A stretch of DNA of 64,000 nt from Flammeovirgaceae bacterium UBA6059 (GCA_002435755.1 DIYH01000037.1:19226-83225), one strand, 5' to 3'. Shown: positions 53,401 through 63,170, numbered from the stretch's first letter. Notes: a model not told the origin generated them from the sequence alone. A program made the numbers and translations.

Positions 53401-53479
53401 TCATCTCATCAATATCATTTCATCTCATTCATCATCTTCTCCAATCGATGAATCGTAAAATCGAGCAAAAAGTTGCGAT

Positions 53480-55879
53480 ATGTTTAAAAACTACTTCATC
53501 CACGCACTCAGGAATCTTCGCAAAGAGCGTTTCTACACTTTCATTAATGTACTCGGCCTGTCTATTTCGGTTTTCAGTGCACTAGTACTTGGGCTTTACG
53601 TCATGGACGAGTGGTCATATGATAAGCTCCACTTGAAGAGCGACAGGATCTACCGGATCTATGGGGAAAACTCAGGTAGGCAGTTTGCAGTCACGCCTTA
53701 TGCATGGAGAGATCCTCTGATCGACGAGTTTCCCGAGATAGACGATCTCGTCCGGATTGCCACTGTATCCACCATATTTAAGATTGATGGTCAGATCCAT
53801 TCTGAACCTACCGGAATAGCTGCAGACACTTCTTTATTCAACATCTTCAGCTTCCCATGGATCTCGGGTGATGAATCAAAGGCCCTGGAAGACCCAAACA
53901 GTGTGTTACTCACCCCAAGACTAGCAGATAAGTACTTTAGCGATAGTGACCCTATCGGAAAATTGATCGAGATCGACCTCTTTGGTCATACCGAATTATT
54001 CAAGGTAGAAGGGATCATAGCGTGTCCGATACAGTCGCACATACAGTTCGATTATGTGCTACCGCACGAGCGTGTCATCGCCAACAACGGCAATCCACAG
54101 GCTTATGAGAACTGGTCTGTACATTTCATCTACAGCTATCTATTGGCTAATCAGCCGCTCGACCGTAGTGATATCAAAGCAAAGCTGAATGCGTTTCTAC
54201 ATCGTCATCATGGTGAGTGGCTTTCTGCCAAGTACAACCCGCAGGTGGAGCCTTTAACAGACATCTACCTCATTTCTGAGAAAGAGTTTGAGTGGCCTAC
54301 GCGAGGGAGTAAGACCAATCTCCAAATACTCTCAGCAGTCGGGCTTTCGATACTGCTCATTGGCATTATCAACTTTATCAATATGACTACCTCTAGGGCA
54401 TTTACCAAAATGAAAGGAGTAAGCATACGTCGTGTTTTCGGTTCTACTAAGCGACAGATCGTACTACAGTTTCTGATCGAGGGTTATCTAATGTTGTTGG
54501 CTGGTTTTGTTATTGCATTAGTCCTGATCCAGTTAGGTGCCGATCATATACTGGCGCTGACAGACAAGGATTTGAGCTGGCACCAATGGATGCATATAAA
54601 TGCATTCTTCTCTTTAGTACTTGCGTGGTTAGGACTCGGTCTGGTCATTGGAGTATACCCCGGTCTATTGATTTCAGGCTTTCATCCCAAAATGCTCTTA
54701 TCGACCAAGAGCAAGCAATCCAGGTCTCAGATACTGGCCAAGAAAATACTCGTATCAATCCAGATAGGTGCTTCAGGTATTCTTATCGTGAGTACGCTCG
54801 TGATGTGGTCTCAGGTAGATTTTATGGGTAATAAACCTCTCGGTTTTGAAAAAGACCAACTGCTCATTCTTAATGATGCCGGTCTCGTATCCGCAAATGA
54901 GGTGAAGTTTAATGCACTCAAGAGCAGACTCCAAAATAAACCCTATTTCAAAGAATTGAGTAGTATGTCTAGCTACCCGGGCACCTCAGCACACTGGAGT
55001 TCAAGGTACTTTTTAGAAGGTGACACTGATGAAAGCAGCATGTCGATTGTCACTTTCTTTAGTGATTTTAAGTTTGTTGAGGCCCTGGGTCTGAAAATAG
55101 TATCAGGAAGGGACTTTGACCCTGCAAGACCTGCTGACTCAATCAATTTCATTATCAATGAGGCCTGTTGGAAATTCTTCTCGGAAAAAGACAGTGCCTG
55201 GGCCAGCGATCCTTTTGCGCAGACATTGGATTGGCGGTTCAACAAGCAAAAGGGTAAAGTCATTGGGATTGTGAAAGACTTCCATTTTGAGTCATTGAAG
55301 AATGAGATCAAGCCCATGATCATCACAGAGTACCTGCCCTTTACCGGATTTACAGGTGTAAAACTGGTTGGGGGTAACTATCAGGCAGCTGTAAGTGATA
55401 TCGAAGAGATCTGGGCAGGACTCTTTGGTGACATTCCATTTGGTTACACTTTCGCAGATACCACTTTCAGAGACTCCTTTGCATCGGAACTTAAACTGGG
55501 GCAGATCTTCATAGTATTTGCAAGCTTGTCGATTTTCATTGCTATACTGGGATTACTAGGGCTCGCTGCTTCATTGTCTCATGAAAAATCCAGGGAAATC
55601 AGTATCAGGAAGATCATTGGCGCTTCAAGGCCTAGTATAGTTGGCCTGTTGGTGGGGCAGTTTGCTTTGATCGTATTGATTGCCAATATTGCTTCACTAC
55701 CCCTGGCATATTGGTTGACTAATGGTTGGCTCGAAAGTTTTTCCTATCGCATAGAATGGCCCTATCAATGGGTGCTGGTTGGTTTCACGATTACTATGGC
55801 TATTACGGTTCTTACCATATTGTATCATGTACTTCGGGTGTCAAATTTGAATCCGACACAAGTTCTGGCAAGAGAGTAA
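53480..55879 (+). CDS. FtsX/MacB-type permease without prefix domain
   Basis: 799 residues. It starts at MFKNYFIHALRNLRKERFYTFINVLGL, so the prefix domain found in the other six permeases is absent. Two FtsX units: first with GVSIRRVFGS, second with EISIRKIIGA. The periplasmic domain follows DEWSYDKLHLKSDRIYRI. The gene is followed by a serine hydrolase after 36 bases and is divergent from the MetR-like regulator; no PadR is adjacent. Orphan, no ATPase. Confidence 0.87.
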   Translation: MFKNYFIHALRNLRKERFYTFINVLGLSISVFSALVLGLYVMDEWSYDKLHLKSDRIYRIYGENSGRQFAVTPYAWRDPLIDEFPEIDDLVRIATVSTIFKIDGQIHSEPTGIAADTSLFNIFSFPWISGDESKALEDPNSVLLTPRLADKYFSDSDPIGKLIEIDLFGHTELFKVEGIIACPIQSHIQFDYVLPHERVIANNGNPQAYENWSVHFIYSYLLANQPLDRSDIKAKLNAFLHRHHGEWLSAKYNPQVEPLTDIYLISEKEFEWPTRGSKTNLQILSAVGLSILLIGIINFINMTTSRAFTKMKGVSIRRVFGSTKRQIVLQFLIEGYLMLLAGFVIALVLIQLGADHILALTDKDLSWHQWMHINAFFSLVLAWLGLGLVIGVYPGLLISGFHPKMLLSTKSKQSRSQILAKKILVSIQIGASGILIVSTLVMWSQVDFMGNKPLGFEKDQLLILNDAGLVSANEVKFNALKSRLQNKPYFKELSSMSSYPGTSAHWSSRYFLEGDTDESSMSIVTFFSDFKFVEALGLKIVSGRDFDPARPADSINFIINEACWKFFSEKDSAWASDPFAQTLDWRFNKQKGKVIGIVKDFHFESLKNEIKPMIITEYLPFTGFTGVKLVGGNYQAAVSDIEEIWAGLFGDIPFGYTFADTTFRDSFASELKLGQIFIVFASLSIFIAILGLLGLAASLSHEKSREISIRKIIGASRPSIVGLLVGQFALIVLIANIASLPLAYWLTNGWLESFSYRIEWPYQWVLVGFTITMAITVLTILYHVLRVSNLNPTQVLARE

Positions 55880-55915
55880 TATAAGGGCTGGGATTCCATT
55901 GATTGTCAATACAAC

Positions 55916-57061
55916 ATGACCATTAAATGTATCCCAGCCCAACTCCTGATCCTTATAGTAATTTCGACGGTTACTTCATGCGAACAGGAATCATCAACGA
56001 CCGAAGCAACCACATATGCCTACTCCCCACCGGATTTTCTTAACGATGGGTGGCTTACCGGAACGCTTGAAGAGGCCAGGATTGAAGTTGAACCCATCGA
56101 AGAACTGACACAATCCATACTAGATGATCAGTTTAGCGGTATCCACAGCATGCTCATTGTGAGAGATGGAAAGCTTGTCTATGAAAACTACTTCAACGAA
56201 TGGACCGCCGACCAACTCCACCCTATGTTCTCAGTTACCAAGAGCTTTTCATCAACGTTGATTGGTACCGCCATCCAGAGAGATTTAATAGAAAATGATG
56301 GGCTACCTCTCACTCATTTCTTTCCAGACATTCAAGTAGACCAAGAGGTTAAATCGACCATTCAGCTAAGGCATATCTTAACGATGACCGCCGGTCTTAA
56401 ATGGGATGAATGGAGTTTGTCTTATGTCACGCCTGGAAATAGTCATTGGGAAATGATGGCGAGCCCCTCACAAATAGATTATGTGATCAATCTACCGGTA
56501 GTTGCCAATCCGGGAGATCAATTTGCTTACAGTACTGGCCTTTCCAACTTGTTTGCTCCGATATTGGAATCATCAAGCCAGACGCCCTTGATTGAATATG
56601 CGGAAGAAGCCTTATTTGACCCACTACAAATCACTTACTATGAATGGCCTGCATACATCGATTCCTACCCGAGTACCGGAGGGTCTGATGGTGCGCTCAA
56701 GCTAAGGCCTAGAGATATGGCAAAACTTGGTCAGCTCTATTTGAATGAAGGCATTTGGAATGAGCAAAGGCTCTTATCAGAAAACTGGGTGGAAACGAGT
56801 ATCGCTTCGCACGTATCTGTCAGTACGAGTATTGATTATGGATACCAGTGGTGGTCACGGTCCTACTTCCATCTGAATGGAGAACCTTTGACGGAATTCG
56901 ATGCAGTGGGTGATGGAGGGCAGTTCATTTTCGTCTTCGCGGAACTCAATCTGGTCATTGCATTTACAGGCGGCAACAACACATGGCTAGTTGAGAGCGA
57001 TCGGATGTTTCAACCGATCACCATCGTTCGTGATTATATATTACCAGCAGTGGAAAGATGA
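55916..57061 (+). CDS. Serine hydrolase lipoprotein (beta-lactamase class C/CubicO type)
   Basis: 381 residues. Lipobox TVTSC, Cys22. SxxK motif SVTK (Ser106, Lys109); the YxN position reads YST (Tyr205), a variant found in many CubicO proteins; GDGGQ near 330 is the third motif. Closest relative in the window is the hydrolase domain of the fusion gene at the left edge. Probably cotranscribed with the permease at 53480. Substrate unknown; antibiotic resistance cannot be claimed. Confidence 0.87.
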   Translation: MTIKCIPAQLLILIVISTVTSCEQESSTTEATTYAYSPPDFLNDGWLTGTLEEARIEVEPIEELTQSILDDQFSGIHSMLIVRDGKLVYENYFNEWTADQLHPMFSVTKSFSSTLIGTAIQRDLIENDGLPLTHFFPDIQVDQEVKSTIQLRHILTMTAGLKWDEWSLSYVTPGNSHWEMMASPSQIDYVINLPVVANPGDQFAYSTGLSNLFAPILESSSQTPLIEYAEEALFDPLQITYYEWPAYIDSYPSTGGSDGALKLRPRDMAKLGQLYLNEGIWNEQRLLSENWVETSIASHVSVSTSIDYGYQWWSRSYFHLNGEPLTEFDAVGDGGQFIFVFAELNLVIAFTGGNNTWLVESDRMFQPITIVRDYILPAVER

Positions 57062-57282
57062 TTTTGGAGAGCTCCTCTAGCTGACAAGTATTTGGATGTA
57101 AGCATTGGTCACGAGCTGTTTGACCTCCATATTTATCATGATTGCAAACGTGTATTTCACAGTATAAACACTTACATCACCACTCCCGCTATTTGAGATT
57201 GTACTTGTATAGATAAAGTAATAGTATCAGCTATTAAATGTAACGCAGGACCAAGCAGTCAGATTGTATAGCAGGTATAGCC

Positions 57283-58236
57283 ATGAGAACCATTGCGCTC
57301 ATTTTTTCTGTAAACATCTTTTGCCTCAACTCTTGTCCCGGACAGCAAAGAGAAAACAATGATTTTATCCTTTCGTCAGCTGGAGCTTACTTCGATCAAG
57401 AAGCACCGGTCGACGTGGCGGGGTTATTCATGAATGAAGTTATTTCGAAGTATTCGGAGGCTGAAATGTGTGGAACTTTTTCGGAGAACGGTACTGCCTT
57501 TTACTACAATGCTGAACTCAACGGAAACTGGACCATCTTTTTGACGAGTATGATCGATGGTAAATGGTGTACCCCAAAGCCAATTGGTTTTACAGATGGC
57601 TTCACAGATAGAGATTTCACCATTTCTCCTGACGGCCGTTATCTGTACTTCGGTTCAAATCGTCCTCGTACTAAGGGAGAAGTAAAGCAGCAAAAACTCG
57701 ATCTTTTTGTTTCGAAGAAGATGGCGACCGGTGACTGGAGTGAACCAACCAACCTTGGAAGCACTATCAATACAGAGTATTCGGAGAATTATCCATCTAT
57801 TGATTCTGCTGGCAACCTGTACTTTTTCTCTAATCGAAATGAGGGTTTAGGCAAATGCGAGATCTACATGTCGGTACGACGCAATGGTCAATTTGAAGAA
57901 CCCAAACTCTTAGATGACAATATAAACAGCGACAAGAATGATTGGGATTCATTCATTGCTAAAGACAACAGTTACATCATTTTCAGTTCTCAGAATCGAG
58001 ATGATACCATGGGACTTCAGGACCTTTATATCTCATTCAAGGATAAGAATGGGAAATGGACAGAGGCTCTGAATATGGGTTCCCGTGTCAATTCTACAGC
58101 CGATGAAATATGTCCAAACGTTTCTTCTGATGGCAAGTATTTCTTCTTTACGTCAAGGCGTAGAGGTTTGGCAGATATTTTTTGGATCGATGCAGGCATC
58201 ATAGAGGATTTGAGAATCAAGCGAATGAGCAAGTAA
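57283..58236 (+). CDS. PD40/TolB-like propeller lipoprotein
   Basis: 317 residues. Signal with LNSC (Cys18). Five or six PD40 blades are visible: FTISPDGRYLYFGSNRP, YPSIDSAGNLYFFSNR, FIAKDNSYIIFSS, CPNVSSDGKYFFFTSRR. Paralog of the next gene; both end in a short acidic helix (IIEDLR / VIEELR). No catalytic residues; a binding or scaffolding role is likely. Confidence 0.82.
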   Translation: MRTIALIFSVNIFCLNSCPGQQRENNDFILSSAGAYFDQEAPVDVAGLFMNEVISKYSEAEMCGTFSENGTAFYYNAELNGNWTIFLTSMIDGKWCTPKPIGFTDGFTDRDFTISPDGRYLYFGSNRPRTKGEVKQQKLDLFVSKKMATGDWSEPTNLGSTINTEYSENYPSIDSAGNLYFFSNRNEGLGKCEIYMSVRRNGQFEEPKLLDDNINSDKNDWDSFIAKDNSYIIFSSQNRDDTMGLQDLYISFKDKNGKWTEALNMGSRVNSTADEICPNVSSDGKYFFFTSRRRGLADIFWIDAGIIEDLRIKRMSK

Positions 58237-58288
58237 CTATTAGAGCATTGGTGAAGTCTTTGGTATCATTCCCTTAACATTTTTCATT

Positions 58289-59215
58289 ATGATAAGAGTT
58301 GTTGCATTCACGGTTATCTTGACCTCCTCACTACCGAACATTGTTATCTCACAAGAAAAAGACATTGACTATCTGGGTCAACAACCTCCGGGAGCAAAGG
58401 CTGAATTATTTTTCAATGGAGCACTGGTCAAGCATCCACAAGGTGAACGAAGAAGCTTCAATGTAGTATTCTCACCAAAGGGAGACGAAATGTTTTTCTC
58501 TTATTACAAAGCCACGACAGAGCGTCCATCACCAGAATATGAAATCAAAACCTATAAGCGAATAAGCGATGAATGGGTTGGTCCGGAAACAGCCAGTTTT
58601 TCAGGACATTTCTGGGATGTAGATATCAGTTTTTCGCCAGATGGTAACTACATTTTCTTTTCTTCTGACAGGCCCCAACCAAATTCAGCCAACAGTGACA
58701 TATACTATTGCATCAGGCTTGCTGATGGTTGGTCAGATCCCATTTATGCTGGTGTAGAAGTAAACTCATCATTCGGAGAAGTATATCCTTCCATTTCGGA
58801 AAAGAATAGTCTCTTCTTTCGTTCCTCAAGACCGGGAGGCTATGGCGATGATGACTTGTACAGAGCTGACTGGGTAAATGGAAATTTTGTCAATGTGAAA
58901 AACCTCGGACCAAACATCAACACTTCTTATGGAGAAAGTAATGCGGTAATAGCAACGGATGAGAGTTATATTGTGTTTTGCTCTTCAAGGCCTGATGGTA
59001 ATCATAGGCAACAGATATATGTGTCATTTCAAACAGGCGACAACATTTGGACAAAAGCCGTTCCATTAGGAGCAGAGGTCAACACAATGGCGGAAGCTGG
59101 AGCCCCATCACTTACACCCGATGGAAAATACCTCATTTTCAAGAAGTCCAGAGTACCTGATAGAGGACTCTATTGGGTAAGTACTACAGTGATCGAAGAG
59201 CTACGGCCTGATTGA
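58289..59215 (+). CDS. PD40/TolB-like propeller exported protein
   Basis: 308 residues with a Sec signal (1-21). It begins QQPPGAKAELFFNGAL, which corresponds to the PPGMVAEPFAPG segment in the fusion gene at the left edge. PD40 blades: VVFSPKGDEMFFSYY, ISFSPDGNYIFFSSDRP, YPSISEKNSLFFRSSRP, SLTPDGKYLIFKKSR. Starts 53 bases after the preceding paralog. With the serine hydrolase upstream it offers as separate genes the parts that are joined at 1-2552. Confidence 0.82.
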   Translation: MIRVVAFTVILTSSLPNIVISQEKDIDYLGQQPPGAKAELFFNGALVKHPQGERRSFNVVFSPKGDEMFFSYYKATTERPSPEYEIKTYKRISDEWVGPETASFSGHFWDVDISFSPDGNYIFFSSDRPQPNSANSDIYYCIRLADGWSDPIYAGVEVNSSFGEVYPSISEKNSLFFRSSRPGGYGDDDLYRADWVNGNFVNVKNLGPNINTSYGESNAVIATDESYIVFCSSRPDGNHRQQIYVSFQTGDNIWTKAVPLGAEVNTMAEAGAPSLTPDGKYLIFKKSRVPDRGLYWVSTTVIEELRPD

Positions 59216-59222
59216 GATCACT

Positions 59223-59242
59223 AAAGTGAGTTACTACACTTT
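59223..59242. terminator. Short hairpin between convergent genes
   Basis: AAAGTG / CACTTT with an 8-base loop, in the 77-base gap between the PD40 gene (+) and the LytTR gene (-). Weak candidate. Confidence 0.35.
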
Positions 59243-59292
59243 GGCCATCAAGGCTGTTCTATTTGTCCAACAACACAGAACAATGGGTTTGC

Positions 59293-60033
59293 TTATCTGT
59301 CTAGCCAGCTTTTAAAATCTTGCACACGCTCTCTGCTAACAATGACTTGTTCTTCGTCAAATCCGTCAATCTTAATTTCCAGTCTTGAATTGGTATATGC
59401 TATTATATCCTTGATAAAACCTACCTGAACCAAAAACTTACGACTTATTCGGAAAAACTGGTCTGGATTGAGCATGTCCTCAAGCTTGTCCAGGGTATAA
59501 TCGACCAAAAACTTTTTCCCCTGATTATCAAACAAATAGGTACCCTTGTGTTGACTGTAGACCATCTGGATATGAGAGGTCTCAACAGTCTTAAGATGAT
59601 CACCCACCTTTACAACAAACCGCTCCTTGCCTTTAGGTTGCAGGGACTTCATCAACTGCTCTATCTCATTATCACCTTTCACCGCCTGCTTTTCAAACTT
59701 ATCTAATGCTCGTGCCAGTTCAACCGGATCGATTGGCTTCAAGAGATAATCGACACTATTGGTTTTGAAGGCGGTCAGTGCATACTCATCATAGGCCGTT
59801 GTAAAAATGATCGGTACATCAAACCTGATTTGGTCGAAAATGTCAAACGAGATCCCATCAGCAAGCTGTACATCCATGAATACCAGGTCGACCTTTAATG
59901 CCGGCAAAGAGATCACGGCCGATTCCACCGAGTCTAGCACTACCACACATTTGTAGTCTGGCTTCATATCGGTAATGAGTTTCTTAAGTCGGTTTGAGGC
60001 TAGTTTCTCATCTTCCAGTATGGCGTATCTCAT
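59293..60033 (-). CDS. LytTR-family response regulator (third pair)
   Basis: 246 residues. Receiver with Asp54 (VFMDVQL), T in FTTAYD and Lys in LLKPID. LytTR domain from about 140 (FVVKVGDHLKTV, then RISRKFLV). More like the widespread AlgR/LytR type than the other two regulators of the window. Its ATG overlaps the kinase stop as ATGA. Confidence 0.92.
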   Translation of the reverse strand: MRYAILEDEKLASNRLKKLITDMKPDYKCVVVLDSVESAVISLPALKVDLVFMDVQLADGISFDIFDQIRFDVPIIFTTAYDEYALTAFKTNSVDYLLKPIDPVELARALDKFEKQAVKGDNEIEQLMKSLQPKGKERFVVKVGDHLKTVETSHIQMVYSQHKGTYLFDNQGKKFLVDYTLDKLEDMLNPDQFFRISRKFLVQVGFIKDIIAYTNSRLEIKIDGFDEEQVIVSRERVQDFKSWLDR

Positions 60034-61097
60034 TGATCAATGTTTAGTAATGGTAAAGTGACTGCAAATGTGCTTCCATCATTGTGTATCTCAACCTTCT
60101 TATCTGAAAGGTAACGGTACCGTTCCTCGATATTTTTAAGACCAATCCCTGTTGAGTCTTTAGACAGTTTTTCTCGGATATTGTTTTTAACAACCAATGT
60201 TGAGCTTCCAATCACTATTTCGACTGTCAAAGGATAAGCTTCAGAAACAGTATTATGTTTTATAGCATTCTCTACGAGCAGTTGTATTACAAGGGGGGGC
60301 ACCCACCCTTTTACGTCTTCATCCTTTTTGACGTTCACCACAAGATTGTCATCAAACCTTATTCTCTGCAAGTAGGTATAGTTCTCAAGAAATTTGAGCT
60401 CTTCTTCGATAGGGATCAACTCCTGCTCTTTATGGACCAGTACATATCGATAAACGTCAGATAGCTTCCTGATAAAGGAGACGGCCTTCTCCTGATCTTC
60501 ATAAACCAGGCTCGTCAGTACATTTAAGCTGTTGAAAAGAAAATGCGGATTGACCTGGTTTTTTAGTGATTCAAATTTCGTCGAGATATTCTCTTTTTTG
60601 AGTTTCTCAGCATTTATGGCTGTCTGACGCCAAGACTCTAAAAACGCTCGACTTTGTGCAAAAGTCAATATTACAGAGGTAATTCCTATAGGCCACATAA
60701 CGAAATCAAAAAAATTAGAGGTGAGTTGGTCCATAAAGTTTCTTCCAAGGACAAGGCCGAAAAAAAAACTATAAATCGCTATACTTATAAAAACCGTATA
60801 GAGCAGCATGATAATAGTACCAACAATGAATCTTCGAGCAGGATGGTGGATCCAAGAGTAATAATGGTCTACGATCCTTACCATATACTCATTACCCTTC
60901 CAAAGAAAGAGCCAGTTACACCCTGACCAGGTAAAGACTAAAAAATCTCCAGAATAATTTCCGTCAGTAAGGAAGCCATCCTGTACGAGCAAGCTCTGAA
61001 AAAAACCTCCTAAAAAAGTGATCATGAGAATTTGCTTGATCTGTTCTCTAGGCGTAGACTTATGCAAGAATATCGCTCGTGCCGTTGGAAAATTCAT
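60030..61097 (-). CDS. LytS-type sensor histidine kinase (third pair)
   Basis: 355 residues. Four TMs in the first 150 residues, no external domain of note. His_kinase module with His185 in NPHFLFNSLNVL, N-box LLVENAIKHN and G-box STGIGLKNIEERY. Typical YehU-like kinase of Bacteroidota. Translationally coupled to the regulator. Divergent from the acyl-CoA dehydrogenase. Confidence 0.92.
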   Translation of the reverse strand: MNFPTARAIFLHKSTPREQIKQILMITFLGGFFQSLLVQDGFLTDGNYSGDFLVFTWSGCNWLFLWKGNEYMVRIVDHYYSWIHHPARRFIVGTIIMLLYTVFISIAIYSFFFGLVLGRNFMDQLTSNFFDFVMWPIGITSVILTFAQSRAFLESWRQTAINAEKLKKENISTKFESLKNQVNPHFLFNSLNVLTSLVYEDQEKAVSFIRKLSDVYRYVLVHKEQELIPIEEELKFLENYTYLQRIRFDDNLVVNVKKDEDVKGWVPPLVIQLLVENAIKHNTVSEAYPLTVEIVIGSSTLVVKNNIREKLSKDSTGIGLKNIEERYRYLSDKKVEIHNDGSTFAVTLPLLNIDQ

Positions 61098-61213
61098 ATA
61101 GTGAAAATGGACTAAGAATAGCTAAACTTCCACTGATATCAGACAAACTGTTCTGCAGAAGGTATGAGTTGTCAATAATAGACATTAAAAACTGTTAGAA
61201 AATCCCAATTTGT

Positions 61214-61225
61214 TATGCATGCATA
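61214..61225. promoter_or_regulatory. Palindromic operator copy 1 before acyl-CoA dehydrogenase
   Basis: TATGCATGCATA, perfect 12-bp palindrome; the core is repeated at 61250. It overlaps the expected -33 region of the promoter with -7 element at 61237. Confidence 0.65.
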
Positions 61226-61236
61226 CTAATTTTCTT

Positions 61237-61244
61237 TATCTTTG
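61237..61244 (+). promoter_or_regulatory. Promoter -7 element for the acyl-CoA dehydrogenase
   Basis: TATCTTTG matches TAnnTTTG, 69 bases upstream of the ATG. The -33 position 19 bases upstream reads TATG, lying inside palindrome 1. Confidence 0.6.
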
Positions 61245-61249
61245 AAATT

Positions 61250-61263
61250 GTATGCATGCATAC
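61250..61263. promoter_or_regulatory. Palindromic operator copy 2 before acyl-CoA dehydrogenase
   Basis: GTATGCATGCATAC, a perfect 14-bp palindrome just downstream of the -7 element, at about the start of transcription. Its centre lies 37 bases from that of copy 1. Confidence 0.65.
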
Positions 61264-61312
61264 CATTCTTTCGATTTTTATTGATAACAAGACATATTAA
61301 TTCGTTCTAACC

Positions 61313-63109
61313 ATGGAAGCAGTAGCAAAAAAAGAAGCAATCAAAGGTGGCGAGTTTCTCATTCGAGAATCTGAGGCGCAGGACGTTTTTATTCCTGAGG
61401 AGTTTTCAGAAGAACAGCAAATGATGGCACAAGCCTGCCGTGATTTTATTGAAAAAGAGATCGATCCGCACCGTGATCGAATAGACACTCTCGAAGAAGG
61501 GCTCATGCCAGATCTGCTAAAAAAGGCTGGAGAACTAGGTCTTCTGGGCATTTCGATTCCTGAGGCCTATGGAGGACTGGGTATGGATTTCAATACCGGT
61601 ATGCTCATGGCAGATGTTATCGGTGCTTCAGGTTCGTTTTCCACCGCTTATGGTGCTCATACGGGTATCGGTACCCTCCCTATTCTTTACTACGGCAGTG
61701 AAGAACAAAAGCAGAAGTACTTACCTAAGCTTGCTTCCGGAGAATGGGCGTCAGCCTACTGCCTCACTGAACCTGATGCTGGTTCTGATGCGAATTCCGG
61801 TAAGACCAAAGCCACACTTAGCGAAGATGGACAGCACTACTTGATCAATGGTCAGAAAATGTGGATCTCCAATGCCGGTTTTGCGGATCTCTTTATCGTT
61901 TTTGCTAAAATTGATGATGACAAAAACCTTAGTGCGTTCATCGTGGAGAAGACCTTCGGTGGTATTACCATGAATGACGAGGAACACAAGCTGGGCATCA
62001 AAGGCTCCTCTACCCGTCAGGTTTTTTTCAATGACTGCAAGGTGCCCGTTGAGAACGTGCTTTCTGATCGTCAGAACGGTTTCAAGATCGCTGTTAATAT
62101 CTTAAACATAGGGCGTATCAAGTTAGGAGCCGGTGTGATCGGAGGTTGTAAAGAGATTGCCTCAGAGGCCACCAACTATGCTAATGAAAGAAAGCAGTTT
62201 GGTGTTTCGATCTCATCATTCGGTGCGATCAAACACAAATTGGCGGAAATGGCTATCAAGACTTATGCCACTGAGTCTACTAGCTACAGGGCAGGCCAGG
62301 ACGTGGATGATAAAATAGCAGCTTTGATATCAGATGGAATGCCAGAAGCCGAAGCTAAGCTCAAAGGTGTTGAGCAGTTCGCCATAGAATGTGCGATCAT
62401 AAAAGTCCTTGGATCAGAGGCTTTAGACTATATTGTCGATCAAGGCGTACAGGTATATGGAGGTATGGGTTTCTCCGAGGAGGCACCTATGGCACGAGCT
62501 TACAGAGATGCCAGAATTACCCGCATATATGAAGGCACTAATGAAATCAACCGCATGTTGCTGGTAGGCATGATCCTAAGACGGGCAATGAAAGGTGAGC
62601 TTAACTTCATGGGCCCTGCGATGGAGGTTGGCAAAGAGCTGACAGCCGTACCAAGTTTTGCAACACCTGACCTATCGGAATTCTTTGCTGAGGAAAAAGA
62701 ATTGCTGGTACGGTTGAAGAAGTCAATCCTCATGGTCGCTGGAAGAGCAGCGCAGACTTTCGGTCCTAAGCTCAACGATGAGCAGGAGATCTTGATGAAT
62801 ATTGCGGACATGATCATTGAAGTCTATGCCATTGAGTCTACCCTACTCCGCGTTGAGAAGCTTGTGGGCATCAAAGGCGAGGAAGCTTGCAAACTCCAGA
62901 TCAACATTGCAAAAGCTTATCTCTATGAGGCTGTAGATCGTATCAACCTTGCTGGTAAAGAAGCGATTGCGAGTTTTACAACAGGAGATGAACTGAAAGT
63001 AATGCTGATGGGCTTGAAGCGGTTCACAAAGATGAATCCAGTCAACACCAAAGAATTACGTCGTGAGATCGCAGACCATATGATATCAAAAAATGGTTAT
63101 GATTTTTAA
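61313..63109 (+). CDS. Acyl-CoA dehydrogenase, long (VLCAD-like) form
   Basis: 598 residues, longer than the usual 380 because of a C-terminal helical extension (about 440-598), as in very-long-chain enzymes. Central features: CLTEPDAGSDA and KMWISNAGFAD for FAD binding, RKQFGVSISSF, the QVYGGMGFSEE segment, and IYEGTNEINR with the catalytic Glu. It performs the first step of fatty acid beta-oxidation with electron transfer to ETF. Two palindromes at the promoter suggest control by a TetR- or FadR-like repressor that is not in the window. Followed by a strong terminator. Confidence 0.93.
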   Translation: MEAVAKKEAIKGGEFLIRESEAQDVFIPEEFSEEQQMMAQACRDFIEKEIDPHRDRIDTLEEGLMPDLLKKAGELGLLGISIPEAYGGLGMDFNTGMLMADVIGASGSFSTAYGAHTGIGTLPILYYGSEEQKQKYLPKLASGEWASAYCLTEPDAGSDANSGKTKATLSEDGQHYLINGQKMWISNAGFADLFIVFAKIDDDKNLSAFIVEKTFGGITMNDEEHKLGIKGSSTRQVFFNDCKVPVENVLSDRQNGFKIAVNILNIGRIKLGAGVIGGCKEIASEATNYANERKQFGVSISSFGAIKHKLAEMAIKTYATESTSYRAGQDVDDKIAALISDGMPEAEAKLKGVEQFAIECAIIKVLGSEALDYIVDQGVQVYGGMGFSEEAPMARAYRDARITRIYEGTNEINRMLLVGMILRRAMKGELNFMGPAMEVGKELTAVPSFATPDLSEFFAEEKELLVRLKKSILMVAGRAAQTFGPKLNDEQEILMNIADMIIEVYAIESTLLRVEKLVGIKGEEACKLQINIAKAYLYEAVDRINLAGKEAIASFTTGDELKVMLMGLKRFTKMNPVNTKELRREIADHMISKNGYDF

Positions 63110-63135
63110 ATAGGATCAGACGAGGTTTAAAAGTA

Positions 63136-63170
63136 AGAGCCACTTTTTGCTGTAAAGTGGCTCTTTTTTA
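63136..63170 (+). terminator. Rho-independent terminator of the acyl-CoA dehydrogenase
   Basis: AGAGCCACTTT / AAAGTGGCTCT, perfect 11-bp stem, 7-base loop, followed by a run of T. Begins 27 bases after the stop. Confidence 0.88.
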
